Below, in pieces: positions 39,800 through 48,368 of a stretch of 64,000 bases of DNA (position 1 is the stretch's first letter; each line of letters begins with the position of its first letter). The notes below the pieces were generated by a model. The model saw nothing but the letters and a program-made list of their open reading frames with translations, was not told the DNA's origin and did no database searches. The position numbers and the translations under genes were made by a program. Origin of the DNA: Solirubrobacter sp035555675 (lineage in GTDB: Bacteria; Actinomycetota; Thermoleophilia; Solirubrobacterales; Solirubrobacteraceae); NCBI GenBank assembly GCA_035555675.1, contig DATMGH010000060.1, forward strand, positions 1 to 64,000, given 5' to 3'.

Positions 39800-40769
39800 G
39801 GCTGCCGATCGAGAGCGAGCCGTCGCGCGTCGTCGCCGCGGGCGCCGGCGGGTCGTCGAGGAACTCGACCGTGGGAATGAAGAACAGCGCGCCGGTGACC
39901 GCGGTCGAGAAGTCGAGGATCCGGTCGTGGGTGGCCGGCGGCTTGCCGAGGAACATGTTCCGGAGCATCTCCTCCGTGACGGCCGGGTCGGCCGCGTAGC
40001 CGACGAAGTACGTGCCGAACTCGCCCGCGCCGATGCTGCCGAACGGCATGTTGAAGCGCATGATCTGGCGCTCCTCACCGTCGGCGTCCACGATCGTGTT
40101 GAGCGCGACGTGCGAGTCCGGCGGCTTGCGGTCGTCCGGCAGCTCGACGTCGTTGAGCTTCGTGCGGCCCATCGCGAGCTCCTGCTCCTCGACGCTGAGC
40201 GCGTTCCAGCCCCGCAGGTCGTGCAGGTACTTCTGCACGATCACGTAGCTGCCGCCGGCGTACGCCGCGTCCTCCTCGCCGACCAGCACCGCGGCCGGCG
40301 CCTCGCGGCCCTCGGGGTTCTCGGTGCCGTCGACGAACCCGAGCAGGTCGCGCTGGTCGAAGGACCGGAAGCCGTGCACCTCGTCGACCACGCGCGCGTG
40401 CCCGTCGAGCCGGTCGACGAGCAGCTGGGCGAGCTCGAAGCACAGGTCCAGCCGGTGCGCGCGGACGTGGAACCACAGGTCGCCGGGCGTGGCCGGCGCG
40501 TGGTGGGCGGCGCCGTCCAGCGGCCGGAACGGGTGCAGGCCGGCGGGGCGCGGGACGCCGAACAGCCGGCCCCAGACGGCGGCGCCGACGCCGGCGACGC
40601 ACGTCAGGTCGGCCTCCGGGATCCGGAACCCGACCGACCGCCGCAGCCCGTTGACGTCCGCGAGCAGGTCACGCGTCGCGGCCTCGCCGCCCGGGTTCAC
40701 GGTCAGCGTGAGGAAGATCGCCGCCTCGGTGATCGGGGTCAGCACCCCCTGGGGCTCGCCGCCGGTCAT
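39789..40769 (-). CDS. DyP-type haem peroxidase with an encapsulin cargo-type C-terminal peptide
   Basis: A 326-residue dye-decolourising peroxidase. The GxxDG motif is GFVDGTENPEG with the distal Asp at about residue 147. The proximal haem His is at about 220 (PDSHVALNT) and the distal Arg at about 238 (IMRFNMPFG). The fold is the duplicated ferredoxin-like DyP dimer. The last residues, DGSLSIGSLKR, follow a short Pro/Ala-rich linker and match the targeting peptide that loads DyP peroxidases into encapsulin nanocompartments. No encapsulin gene is in this window. ATG 40769 overlaps the DUF488 gene stop by 4 nt, so the two are co-transcribed. There is no Tat signal, so it is cytoplasmic. Confidence 0.94.
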   Translation of the reverse strand: MTGGEPQGVLTPITEAAIFLTLTVNPGGEAATRDLLADVNGLRRSVGFRIPEADLTCVAGVGAAVWGRLFGVPRPAGLHPFRPLDGAAHHAPATPGDLWFHVRAHRLDLCFELAQLLVDRLDGHARVVDEVHGFRSFDQRDLLGFVDGTENPEGREAPAAVLVGEEDAAYAGGSYVIVQKYLHDLRGWNALSVEEQELAMGRTKLNDVELPDDRKPPDSHVALNTIVDADGEERQIMRFNMPFGSIGAGEFGTYFVGYAADPAVTEEMLRNMFLGKPPATHDRILDFSTAVTGALFFIPTVEFLDDPPAPAATTRDGSLSIGSLKR

Positions 40770-41110
40770 CCCCGGACCGCTTCGGCCACCACGACCGCGT
40801 TGTTGTGCTGCTCGTCGCGCGCCGCGTAGACGATCGTCACGCGGCCGTGCGCCGCCCGGTCGCGCAGCTCGGCCAGCTTGTCGGCGTGCGCGCTCAGCTC
40901 CTCGAGGTACCGCGTGCGGAACTCGGGGAACCGCTCGGGGACGTGATCGAACCAGCGGCGCAGGTCGTCGCTGGGCGCCAGCTCGCGCGCCCACTCGTCC
41001 AGCCGCGCCCGCTCGCGCGAGACGCCGCGCGGCCACACGTGGTCGACCAGGACGCGGTAGCCGTCGTCGGGCTCGGCGGGCTCGTAGGCCCGTTTCGGGA
41101 TGACGTCCAC
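40766..41110 (-). CDS. DUF488 (YeaO-like) protein
   Basis: A 114-residue cytoplasmic protein of the DUF488 family, with the typical VLVDHVWPRGVSRERARLDEW block near residue 20 (in two adjoining parts), FDHVPERFPEFRTRYLEEL, and the ending VTIVYAARDEQHNNAVV. Start is GTG 41110, 6 nt after a TAGGAT box. Its function is not established. It is the first gene of a two-gene unit with the DyP peroxidase, an arrangement that hints at a redox or metal-stress role. Confidence 0.88.
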   Translation of the reverse strand: MDVIPKRAYEPAEPDDGYRVLVDHVWPRGVSRERARLDEWARELAPSDDLRRWFDHVPERFPEFRTRYLEELSAHADKLAELRDRAAHGRVTIVYAARDEQHNNAVVVAEAVRG

Positions 41111-41149
41111 CCGCGCATCCTACGCCAGCGTCCCGTGAACCCGCCGCGA

Positions 41150-41899
41150 GTGCGCGTAGCATCTGGTACACCACCACGGTTCTCACGGAGCACGACGACG
41201 GCCCAGCCACAGATAGTCCGCACGATTCCAGCCGACGACCTACGCGTAGCGCATCCGATCTTCACGCTGCGCGAGGCCGCTGGATACCTCGGTGTTCCCA
41301 AATCGACCGTCCATCAGTGGGCCAGCCATGCCGGGCGCTCGGCGTTGATCACGGTCCTCCCGCGCCGAGGCGCGCAGGCGACCGTGCCGTTCATTGGTTT
41401 CGCCGAGGCCTACGTTCTCGCTGCCTTCCGCCGTGCCGGTGTCCCTCTGCAGCGCATCCGCCCAGCCGTCGACGTTCTGCGCCGTGAGATCGGGATCGCG
41501 TACGCGCTCGCGTCGCAGCGCATGTTCACCGACGGCGCCGAGGTTCTCTTCGACTACGCCGAGCAGCGCGACGAGAAGGACCTCCTCGACCTGGTCGTAG
41601 TGCGCACCGGCCAGCGTCAGTTCTCCGATCTCGTGCGCGACTACCTGCGACGCATCTCCTACGGCACCGACGGCTGGGCGAACGAGCTCGAGCTTCCGAG
41701 CTATTCCGAGGCGCGCGTGATCGTCAACCCGGAGGTCGCGTTCGGTATGCCGATCGTCACCGGCGCCGGCGCGCGCGTGGAAGACCTCGTCGATCGGTTC
41801 CTGGCCGGTGACACCGTCGCCGACATCGCTGCCGACTTCGACGTGGCGGCGAGCCAGGTTGAGGACGTCATCCGCGTCGCCACCCGCACCGCCGCGTGA
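41150..41899 (+). CDS. VapB45-like antitoxin (HTH + DUF433)
   Basis: About 249 residues if started at GTG 41150. The start is uncertain: no ribosome site is seen, and a TAGCAT box at 41157-41162 lies inside the frame. Residues about 33-60 form a MerR-like helix-turn-helix (FTLREAAGYLGVPKSTVHQW), and the C-terminus is a DUF433 domain (NPEVAFGMPIVTGAGARVED, then FLAGDTVADIAADFDV). This is the layout of the VapB45 antitoxin of Mycobacterium tuberculosis (Rv2018), and it is followed, as there, by a PIN-like protein. It should bind and neutralise the downstream toxin and repress the operon. G+C content looks lower than in the flanks, suggesting transfer. Confidence 0.82.
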   Translation: MRVASGTPPRFSRSTTTAQPQIVRTIPADDLRVAHPIFTLREAAGYLGVPKSTVHQWASHAGRSALITVLPRRGAQATVPFIGFAEAYVLAAFRRAGVPLQRIRPAVDVLRREIGIAYALASQRMFTDGAEVLFDYAEQRDEKDLLDLVVVRTGQRQFSDLVRDYLRRISYGTDGWANELELPSYSEARVIVNPEVAFGMPIVTGAGARVEDLVDRFLAGDTVADIAADFDVAASQVEDVIRVATRTAA

Positions 41900-41937
41900 C
41901 CATCGCGGCGTCTCGTCCGGTCGCGTAGCCGCGGACG

Positions 41938-42339
41938 ATGGCCGACGCCTTCGAGTTCTTCATCGATCGCAGTCTCGGCCGCCATCAGGTTCCACGGGCG
42001 CTTCGTGCGGCGGGACTGACCGTTCACACGATGGCCGAGGTCTACGGCGAGCTGGCAGGCCAGCGTCTGAAAGACGAAGTCTGGCTCGAGGACGTCGGCC
42101 GCCACGGATGGATCGTGCTCATGAAGGACGACGCCATTCGGCGCAGGCCCGCGGAGCGTGCGGCGCTCGTCGCGAGCGCGGTGCGCGCGTTCTGCCTCAC
42201 CAACGCCCAGCTGCGCGGTGCCGAGCAAGCCGAGCGGCTCGTCAAGAACCGGCATCGCATCGTCGCGCAAAGTCGTCGTCCGGGCCCGTACATCTATGGC
42301 GTCCAGGCCAACCGCATCGCGCGGCTCTGGCCGACGTGA
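41938..42339 (+). CDS. VapC45-like PIN-domain toxin
   Basis: A 133-residue PIN-like protein of the VapC45/DUF5615 type. It shows FFIDRSLGRHQVPRALRAAG at the N-terminus, with an Asp expected in the metal site, then WLEDVGRHGWIVLMKDDAIRR with further acidic residues, and an RNA-binding-like basic C-terminus. Such proteins are Mg-dependent ribonucleases that arrest translation when released from the antitoxin. ATG 41938 follows the antitoxin stop by 38 nt. Its 3' end is 12 bp from the convergent flavoprotein gene. Confidence 0.82.
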   Translation: MADAFEFFIDRSLGRHQVPRALRAAGLTVHTMAEVYGELAGQRLKDEVWLEDVGRHGWIVLMKDDAIRRRPAERAALVASAVRAFCLTNAQLRGAEQAERLVKNRHRIVAQSRRPGPYIYGVQANRIARLWPT

Positions 42340-42351
42340 CCGCAGTTGCGC

Positions 42352-43356
42352 CTAGGCCATCGCTTCGGCGAGCAGCTCGATCGAGCGCAGCCGGGCGGCG
42401 CGGCCCGGCGCGGCGTGCACGGTGATCAGCTCGTCGGCGCCCGTCAGCTCGAGGAAGCCGGCGAGGTGGGCGCGGACGGCGTCCGGCGTGCCGATCGCGG
42501 TGTGGACCAGCATCTGGTCGACGTGCGGCGCGGCGCCCGCGGCCAGGATCTCGTCCGCCCGCTCGTCGTCGACATCCGCGCCGGAGCCGAGCCCGAGCTG
42601 GCGGGCGAAGATGCCGACCGCGCGGGCGCGGCGGACGCTCTGCAGCTGCGCCCGGGCCGCCTCCTCGCTGTCCGCCGCCAGGACGTTGACGCCCACCATC
42701 GCGTACGGACGCTCGAGCTGCGCGGACGGGCGGAAGTCGGCGCGATAGGCGGCCAGCGCCGGCTCCAGCGCGGCCGGCGCGAAGTGCGAGGCGAACGCGT
42801 ACGGCAGGCCGAGCGCGGCGGCGAGCTTGGCGCCGAACAGCGAGGAGCCGAGGATGTACAGCGGGACGTTGGAGCCCTTGCCCGGGACGGCGTCGACGCC
42901 GTCGATCAGGCTCGCCCCGGTCAGGTAGCCCTGCAGCTCGAGGACGTCCTGCGGGAACGCGTCCGCCGACAGCGGGTCGCGGCGCAGCGCGCGCAGCGTG
43001 TTCTGGTCGGAGCCGGGCGCGCGGCCGAGGCCGAGGTCGATCCGGTCCGGGTACATCGCCGCCAGCGTGCCGTACTGCTCGGCGATCACCAGCGGCGCGT
43101 GGTTGGGCAGCATCACGCCGCCGGCGCCGAGCCGGATCGTGCTCGTGTGCGCGCCGACGTGCGCGATCAGCACGCTGGTCGCCGACGACGCGATCGTCGC
43201 CATGTTGTGGTGCTCGGCGTACCAGACGCGCGCGTACCCGAGCCGCTCGGCCAGCTGCGCGGCGGCGACGCTGGTCGCGAAGCTCTCGCGCGCGGTCTCG
43301 CCCGGCCCGATGTGGGCCAGGTCGAGGATCGAGAGCGGCACGCGCGGCAGCGTCAT
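42352..43356 (-). CDS. LLM-class flavin-dependent oxidoreductase
   Basis: A 334-residue luciferase-like TIM-barrel monooxygenase. Family features are PLSILDLAHIGPGETARESF at the start, LAERLGYARVWYAEHHNM, the loop VGAHTSTIRLGAGGVMLPNH and YPDRIDLGLGRAPGSDQNT. It resembles the MsnO8/YhbW-type group that uses reduced flavin. Substrate unknown. ATG 43356 is 10 nt after a TAGCAT box, which overlaps the stop codon of the upstream secreted-protein gene on the same strand, so it may have its own promoter. Confidence 0.9.
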   Translation of the reverse strand: MTLPRVPLSILDLAHIGPGETARESFATSVAAAQLAERLGYARVWYAEHHNMATIASSATSVLIAHVGAHTSTIRLGAGGVMLPNHAPLVIAEQYGTLAAMYPDRIDLGLGRAPGSDQNTLRALRRDPLSADAFPQDVLELQGYLTGASLIDGVDAVPGKGSNVPLYILGSSLFGAKLAAALGLPYAFASHFAPAALEPALAAYRADFRPSAQLERPYAMVGVNVLAADSEEAARAQLQSVRRARAVGIFARQLGLGSGADVDDERADEILAAGAAPHVDQMLVHTAIGTPDAVRAHLAGFLELTGADELITVHAAPGRAARLRSIELLAEAMA

Positions 43357-43369
43357 CGCCGCGCCGATG

Positions 43370-44224
43370 CTAGCCGCCCGCGGGAACGCCGCAGCGGACG
43401 CTCAGCGCCACCGGCGCTGACGCCGTGGCCGGGGCGTTGTCCGCCGTCCGCAGCGTGATCTTGAAGCCCTTGGCGCCGGCCGTCGGCGTCGCATCGCCGA
43501 CGAACGGGACCGACCGCGCGGAGGACGACTCGGCGGAGCGCCACGTGTTGCCCGCGATCGGCGCGGCCTCGTAGCCCCAGGCGAGGACGCGGCCGGCGCC
43601 CCCGCACGACGCGCTGAGCGTCGCCGTCGCCGAGCCGGCGTCGAACGTGCCGGTCCGGCGGACCGTCTTGATGTTCTTGAAGGCCGAGCGCGCCACGCAG
43701 ATCGCCGTCGGGCGCGGCCGGGCGCCGGCCGCGGCGGTCCAGCCGTTCGCGCCCGAAGGACCGACGACGATCGGCTCCTCGATGTACGGCCAGCTCTCCG
43801 TGGCGGCGAGCCCGAGCGTGAGCTTGGCCCCACAGCTCACGCTCGTTCCGTTCTGCGCGACCTTGACCGACGGCCGCAGACCCTTGCCGGTCGCGCAGAC
43901 CGCGACCGCGCGCAGCTTGCCGGCCGCCTTCGGCCGCCGCGGGTCGAGCTCGACGTAGGTGTTCGGACCGGTCAGGTACACCTGCGTGCCCGCCACCGGA
44001 GCGGTCGCGCCGGTCCACCCCACGGTCAGCGGGACGCCCTTGCCGCAGAACGCGCTCGGGTCGCTGCCCGAGTTGACGTCGTACTCGTTCTCCGGCGCGC
44101 CGGCTGCGGTCAGGTCGACGGCGGAGCCCTTCTTGACCGTGATCCGGGTCTGGGCGTCGGCGGTGGGCGCGGCGGCCAGGCAGGCGACGGCGGCGGCCAG
44201 CACGAGTGCGAGTCGTCGGTTCAT
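43370..44224 (-). CDS. Secreted protein of unknown function
   Basis: A 284-residue exported protein with a clear signal peptide (RLALVLAAAVACLAAAPTADA, residues 4-24). The rest is rich in Ala, Gly, Thr and Ser with six conserved-looking Cys (AFCGKG, AVCATG, VSCGAK, AICVAR, ASCGGA, VRCGVP), probably three disulfides. Strands alternate with short loops, suggesting tandem small beta domains of about 80-90 residues. I do not recognise the family. ATG 44224 lies 6 nt after TAGGGT (leaderless pattern). It diverges from the sugar-oxidation operon with 84 bp between. Confidence 0.75.
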   Translation of the reverse strand: MNRRLALVLAAAVACLAAAPTADAQTRITVKKGSAVDLTAAGAPENEYDVNSGSDPSAFCGKGVPLTVGWTGATAPVAGTQVYLTGPNTYVELDPRRPKAAGKLRAVAVCATGKGLRPSVKVAQNGTSVSCGAKLTLGLAATESWPYIEEPIVVGPSGANGWTAAAGARPRPTAICVARSAFKNIKTVRRTGTFDAGSATATLSASCGGAGRVLAWGYEAAPIAGNTWRSAESSSARSVPFVGDATPTAGAKGFKITLRTADNAPATASAPVALSVRCGVPAGG

Positions 44225-44308
44225 CGCGTCACCCTACTGGCCCCCGCTGCTTAGGACGCGCGCGTCCGGGGAAGGCCCCGGGTACGCAATCGCGCAGACA
44301 CGAAAGGG

Positions 44309-46105
44309 ATGGCGATGCCCACCACCGTGGCGGACCACCTGCTCGCGCGCCTGTCGGAATGGGGCGTGCGCCGGATCTACGGCTATCCCGGCGACGGGAT
44401 CAACGGCGTGCTCGGCGCGCTCAACCGGGCCGGCGACCGGTTCGACTTCATCCAGGTCCGCCACGAGGAGATGGCGGCGTTCATGGCGTGCGGGCACGCG
44501 AAGTTCACCGGCGAGGTCGGCGTCTGCCTGGCGACGTCCGGGCCGGGCGCGGTGCACCTGCTCAACGGCCTCTATGACGCCAAGCTCGACCACCAGCCGG
44601 TGGTGGCGATCGTCGGCCAGCAGGCGCGCGCCGGGCTGGGCGGGAACTACCAGCAGGAGATCGACCTCCTCAGCCTGTTCAAGGACGTCTGCCACGAGTA
44701 CGTGCACGTGGCGATGGAGGCGACGCAGATCCGGCACCTGGTCGACCGCGCGCTGCGGATCGCCGCCGCCGAGCGCACGCCGACCTGCATCATCCTCCCC
44801 AACGACCTGCAGGACGCCGAGGCGGCCGAGCCGCCGCGCGCGCACGGCACGCTGCACTCCGGCGTCGGCGACGGGTACCGGATGCCGCGGGTCGTCCCGG
44901 AGCCGGAGGATCTGCGCCACGCCGCCGAGATCCTCAACGCGGGCGAGCGCGTCGCGCTGCTCGTCGGCCAGGGCGCGCTGCACGCCGGCCGCGAGGTGGC
45001 CGAGGTCGCCGAGCTGCTCGGCGCCGGCGCCGCGAAGGCGCTGCTCGGCAAGGCCGCGCTGCCCGACGACCTGCCCTGGGTGACCGGCGCGATCGGCCTG
45101 CTCGGCACCAAGCCCAGCTGGGACCTGATGGCCGGCTGCGACACGCTGCTGATGGTCGGCTCGAGCTTCCCGTACTCGGAGTTCCTGCCCGAGGAGGGGC
45201 AGGCGCGCGGTGTGCAGATCGACGTCGACGCGCGCATGCTCGGCATCCGCTACCCGATGGAGGTCAACCTCGTCGGCGACAGCGCGCAGACGCTGCAGGC
45301 GCTGATCCCGCTGCTCGAGCGCAAGGCCGACCGCTCCTGGCAGGAGGAGATCGCCTCCGGCGTGGCCGACTGGTGGACGCTGATGGAGACGCGCGCGCAC
45401 AGCGCCGCCGACCCGGTCAACCCCCAGCGCGTCTTCTGGGAGCTGTCGCGCCGGCTGCCGGACCGCGCGATCCTGGCCGCGGACTCGGGCTCGGTGGCCA
45501 ACTGGTACGCGCGCGACGTGCGGCTGCGCGACGGGATGCTGGCGTCGCTGTCGGGCACGCTGGCGACGATGGGCTCGGGCGTGCCGTACGCGATCGGCGC
45601 GAAGTTCGCGCACCCGGACCGTCCCGTGATCGCGCTCGTCGGCGACGGCGCGATGCAGATGAACGGCAACGCCGAGCTGCTGACGATCGCCAAGTACTGG
45701 CAGCGCTGGAGCGACCCGCGGCTGATCGTCATGGTGCTGCACAACAACGACCTCAACCAGGTCACGTGGGAGCAGCGCGCGATGCAGGGCGACCCGCGCT
45801 ACGACGCGTCCCAGCGGCTCCCGGACTTCCCGTACGCGCGCTACGCCGAGCTGATCGGGCTGGGCGGCATCCGGGTCGACGATCCCGAGGCGGTCGGGGA
45901 CGCGTGGGAGCGGGCGCTGACGGCCGAGCGGCCCGTCGTGCTGGAGGCGATCACCGACCCCGAGGTGCCGCCGCTGCCGCCGCACATCACGTTCGAGCAG
46001 GCCAAGGCGCTGGCGTCCGCGCTCACGCACGGCGACCCCGGCACCGCGGAGGTCGTCCGCCAGGCCGCCAAGCAGAAGCTGCAGGAGTTCCTGCCTGGCC
46101 GATGA
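44309..46105 (+). CDS. ThDP-dependent enzyme of the pyruvate oxidase/PoxB type
   Basis: A 598-residue thiamin-diphosphate enzyme with the three-domain pyruvate oxidase layout. The N-terminal domain has the catalytic Glu in QVRHEEMAAFMACG (about 49-62) and GVCLATSGPGAVHLLNGLYD. The middle domain is FAD-like. The C-terminal domain has the ThDP motif VGDGAMQMNGNAELLTIAKY ... VLHNNDLNQVTWEQR. The closest recognisable relatives are pyruvate dehydrogenase (quinone) and acetolactate-type enzymes; the exact reaction is not certain. ATG 44309 follows AAAGGG; ATG 44315 is also possible. It opens an operon that runs to about 54386; its stop overlaps the next start by 4 nt. Confidence 0.9.
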   Translation: MAMPTTVADHLLARLSEWGVRRIYGYPGDGINGVLGALNRAGDRFDFIQVRHEEMAAFMACGHAKFTGEVGVCLATSGPGAVHLLNGLYDAKLDHQPVVAIVGQQARAGLGGNYQQEIDLLSLFKDVCHEYVHVAMEATQIRHLVDRALRIAAAERTPTCIILPNDLQDAEAAEPPRAHGTLHSGVGDGYRMPRVVPEPEDLRHAAEILNAGERVALLVGQGALHAGREVAEVAELLGAGAAKALLGKAALPDDLPWVTGAIGLLGTKPSWDLMAGCDTLLMVGSSFPYSEFLPEEGQARGVQIDVDARMLGIRYPMEVNLVGDSAQTLQALIPLLERKADRSWQEEIASGVADWWTLMETRAHSAADPVNPQRVFWELSRRLPDRAILAADSGSVANWYARDVRLRDGMLASLSGTLATMGSGVPYAIGAKFAHPDRPVIALVGDGAMQMNGNAELLTIAKYWQRWSDPRLIVMVLHNNDLNQVTWEQRAMQGDPRYDASQRLPDFPYARYAELIGLGGIRVDDPEAVGDAWERALTAERPVVLEAITDPEVPPLPPHITFEQAKALASALTHGDPGTAEVVRQAAKQKLQEFLPGR

Positions 46106-47187
46106 CCACGATCGAGCAGCTGGCGGTCGCGGCCTACACGGTGCCGACCGAGGTCCCGGAGGCCGACGGGACGTTCGCGTGGCGGGCGACGACGCTGGTC
46201 GTCGTCCACGCCGCGGCGGGCGGGGAGCGCGGGCTCGGCTACACGTACGCCGACGTGGCCACCGCGCGACTGGCGGAGGATCACCTCGGCGGCGCGGTGC
46301 GCGGCCTCGACGCGCTGGCGCCGCAGCGCGCGTGGTGGGCGATGGTCCGCGCCGTGCGCAACCTCGGGCGCTCGGGCGTGGCGGCGATGGCGATCAGCGC
46401 GGTCGACGTCGCGCTCTGGGACCTCAAGGCGAAGCTGCTCGAGCTGCCGCTGGCGACGCTGCTCGGCGCCGTTCACGAGGAGGTACCCGTCTACGGCAGC
46501 GGCGGGTTCACCAGCTTCTCCGTCGAGCGGCTCCAGCGCCAGCTGGCCGGCTGGGTGCAGGCCGGGATCCCGCGCGTGAAGATGAAGGTCGGGGCCGACC
46601 CGGCGCACGACGTCGAGCGCGCGGTCGCGGCGCGCGCGGCGATCGGCGACGCCGCCCTGTACGTCGACGCCAACGGCGCCTACGCGCGCAAGCCGGCGCT
46701 CGCGCTGGCCGAGCGCTTCGCCGCCGACGCGGGCGTGAGCTGGTTCGAGGAGCCGGTGTCCTCCGACGACCTCGCGGGCCTGCGGCTGCTGCGCGACCGG
46801 GCGCCGGCCGGGCTGGAGATCGCGGCCGGCGAGTACGGCTACGAGCCCGCGTACTTCCGGCGCATGCTCGACGCCGGCGCGGTCGACGTGCAGCAGGCCG
46901 ACGCGACCCGCTGCGGCGGGGTCACAGGGCTGCTGGCCGTGGCCGCGCTCTGCCAGGCGCACGGCGTGCCGCTGTCGGCGCACTGCGCGCCGCAGCTGCA
47001 CGCGCACGCGTGCTGCGCGGTCGGCCCGCTGCGCCACCTCGAGTACTTCGACGACCACGCGCGGATCGAGCAGCGGCTGTTCGACGGCGCGCTGGTCCCG
47101 TCCGGCGGCGCGCTGCGGCCGGACCCCGACCGCCCGGGGCTCGGCATCGAGCTCAAGACCCGCGACGCGGAGGCGTTCGCCGTATGA
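46102..47187 (+). CDS. Enolase-superfamily (mandelate racemase/muconate lactonizing) enzyme
   Basis: A 361-residue acid-sugar or lactone enzyme. The base motif is RVKMKVG (KxK near residue 155), the three metal ligands are in LYVDANGAY, SWFEEPVS and AAGEYGYE, and a distal His is in LSAHCAPQLHAH. The superfamily abstracts a proton alpha to a carboxylate; members act as sugar-acid dehydratases, epimerases or cycloisomerases. ATG 46102 overlaps the ThDP enzyme stop. Its place between a pyruvate-oxidase-like enzyme and a GMC dehydrogenase suggests dehydration of a sugar acid formed by oxidation; this is inference. Confidence 0.9.
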   Translation: MTTIEQLAVAAYTVPTEVPEADGTFAWRATTLVVVHAAAGGERGLGYTYADVATARLAEDHLGGAVRGLDALAPQRAWWAMVRAVRNLGRSGVAAMAISAVDVALWDLKAKLLELPLATLLGAVHEEVPVYGSGGFTSFSVERLQRQLAGWVQAGIPRVKMKVGADPAHDVERAVAARAAIGDAALYVDANGAYARKPALALAERFAADAGVSWFEEPVSSDDLAGLRLLRDRAPAGLEIAAGEYGYEPAYFRRMLDAGAVDVQQADATRCGGVTGLLAVAALCQAHGVPLSAHCAPQLHAHACCAVGPLRHLEYFDDHARIEQRLFDGALVPSGGALRPDPDRPGLGIELKTRDAEAFAV

Positions 47188-47258
47188 GCGAGCCTGACCA
47201 GCGGCACGTGGCCCCGACCGCGGGTTTCAGGCATCACGAGCCGGAGGCTGCCTTATGA
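47184..47258 (+). CDS. Putative 24-residue coupled small ORF
   Basis: A 24-codon frame (begins MSEPDQRHVAPTAGF, ends EPEAAL) is stitched into the operon by 4-nt ATGA overlaps at both ends: its ATG overlaps the stop of the enolase-superfamily gene and its TGA overlaps the ATG of the membrane protein at 47255. That chaining would let ribosomes pass through by coupled termination and reinitiation. No known peptide family is recognised. It may only be a bridge that keeps the downstream gene translated. Confidence 0.4.
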   Translation: MSEPDQRHVAPTAGFRHHEPEAAL

Positions 47259-47671
47259 AACTGGTGCGCAACCTGCGCCGAGGCCGCGCGCAGCGGCTGC
47301 TGTCCGGCGCCACCGCCGCGGCCGCGCTGCCGCTCGGCGCCGAGGTCTACGTCAACCACTACGGCGGCTCGTTCGGCAACCGCTGGATGTGGGCGCCGGT
47401 CGTGCTCTCGCCGGCGCTCGGCGCCGCCGGGATCGCCGGCGTGGTGTCCGAGCGCGCGGCGCGCACGTGGCTGCCGGCGTGCTCGGCGCTCTACATCGCC
47501 GACGGCGCGCTCGGCGTCTATCTGCACTTGCGCGGCGTGATGCGCAAGCCCGGCGGGCTGCGCGAAGCGTCCTACAACCTCGTCATGGGCCCGCCGCTGC
47601 TGGCGCCCGGGTCGCTGACGCTGGTCGGCGCGCTCGGGCTGGCCGCCGCGGTGATGCGGCGCGAGCGCTGA
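47255..47671 (+). CDS. Small four-helix membrane protein of unknown function
   Basis: A 138-residue integral membrane protein. Hydrophobic segments are seen at about 15-30 (LLSGATAAAALPLGAEVYV), 46-64 (WAPVVLSPALGAAGIAGVV), 73-90 and 112-132 (PPLLAPGSLTLVGALGLAA). There is no CxxCH haem motif, though His residues occur in loops (NHYGG, YLHLRG). It sits directly before the gluconate-dehydrogenase subunit-3-like gene, overlapping its start by 1 nt (TGATG), so it might anchor the oxidase complex or accept its electrons; that is inference from position. Confidence 0.7.
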   Translation: MKLVRNLRRGRAQRLLSGATAAAALPLGAEVYVNHYGGSFGNRWMWAPVVLSPALGAAGIAGVVSERAARTWLPACSALYIADGALGVYLHLRGVMRKPGGLREASYNLVMGPPLLAPGSLTLVGALGLAAAVMRRER

Positions 47672-48368
47672 TGTTCCGCGACGCCGGGCATCTCCCCAAC
47701 CGCCGGCCGGACCGCCAGCCGCCCGATCCCGCCGGGCTGCCGCGCCAGCGCCGCGGCGTCACGCCGCAGCGGCACGGCCGCTACCCGGACTACGACGTGC
47801 TCGCCGACCGCGGCCACTGGGACGAGGTGACGCGCGCGGTCGTGCTCGCGCGCGTGGAGGACGTCCCGCCGCGGCGCTTCTTCACCCGCGCGGAGTTCGC
47901 GTGCCTGTGCGCGTTCTGCGACGTCGTGCTGGCGCAGGACGCAGAGCCGCGCATCCCGGTCATGAGCTTCGTCGACGCCAAGCTGCACGCCGGGCAGCTG
48001 GACGGCTTCCAGCACGTCGGGATGCCGGACGACCGGGACACGTGGCGGCTGGTCGCGCGCGGGCTCGACGAAGCGGCCGGGGGCGCGTTCGCCGGTGCGG
48101 ACGACGCGGCCCGGCTGGAGATCGTCGGCGCGTTCGCGCGCGGAGAGCTGCACGGCGGCGTCTGGGACGGGCTGCCGCACGCGTGGACCGTCGTGATGCG
48201 CGCGGTGCTCTCCGCGTTCTACGCGCATCCGTGGGCGTGGAACGAGATCGGCTTCGGCGGGGCCGCGTATCCGCGCGGGTACATGCGGCTCGCGGCGGAC
48301 GAGCCGCACGAGGGCCGCGAGGCGTTCGGCCTGGATCCGGTCGAGGACGTGCAGCGGCGAGGGATGCC

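Noticed and set aside
39789..41110. An EfeUOB-type iron uptake system suggested by a DyP peroxidase beside an iron importer
   Set aside because: The DyP has no Tat signal, lies convergent to the importer, and EfeU and EfeO are absent; the encapsulin-type tail points to a cytoplasmic role.
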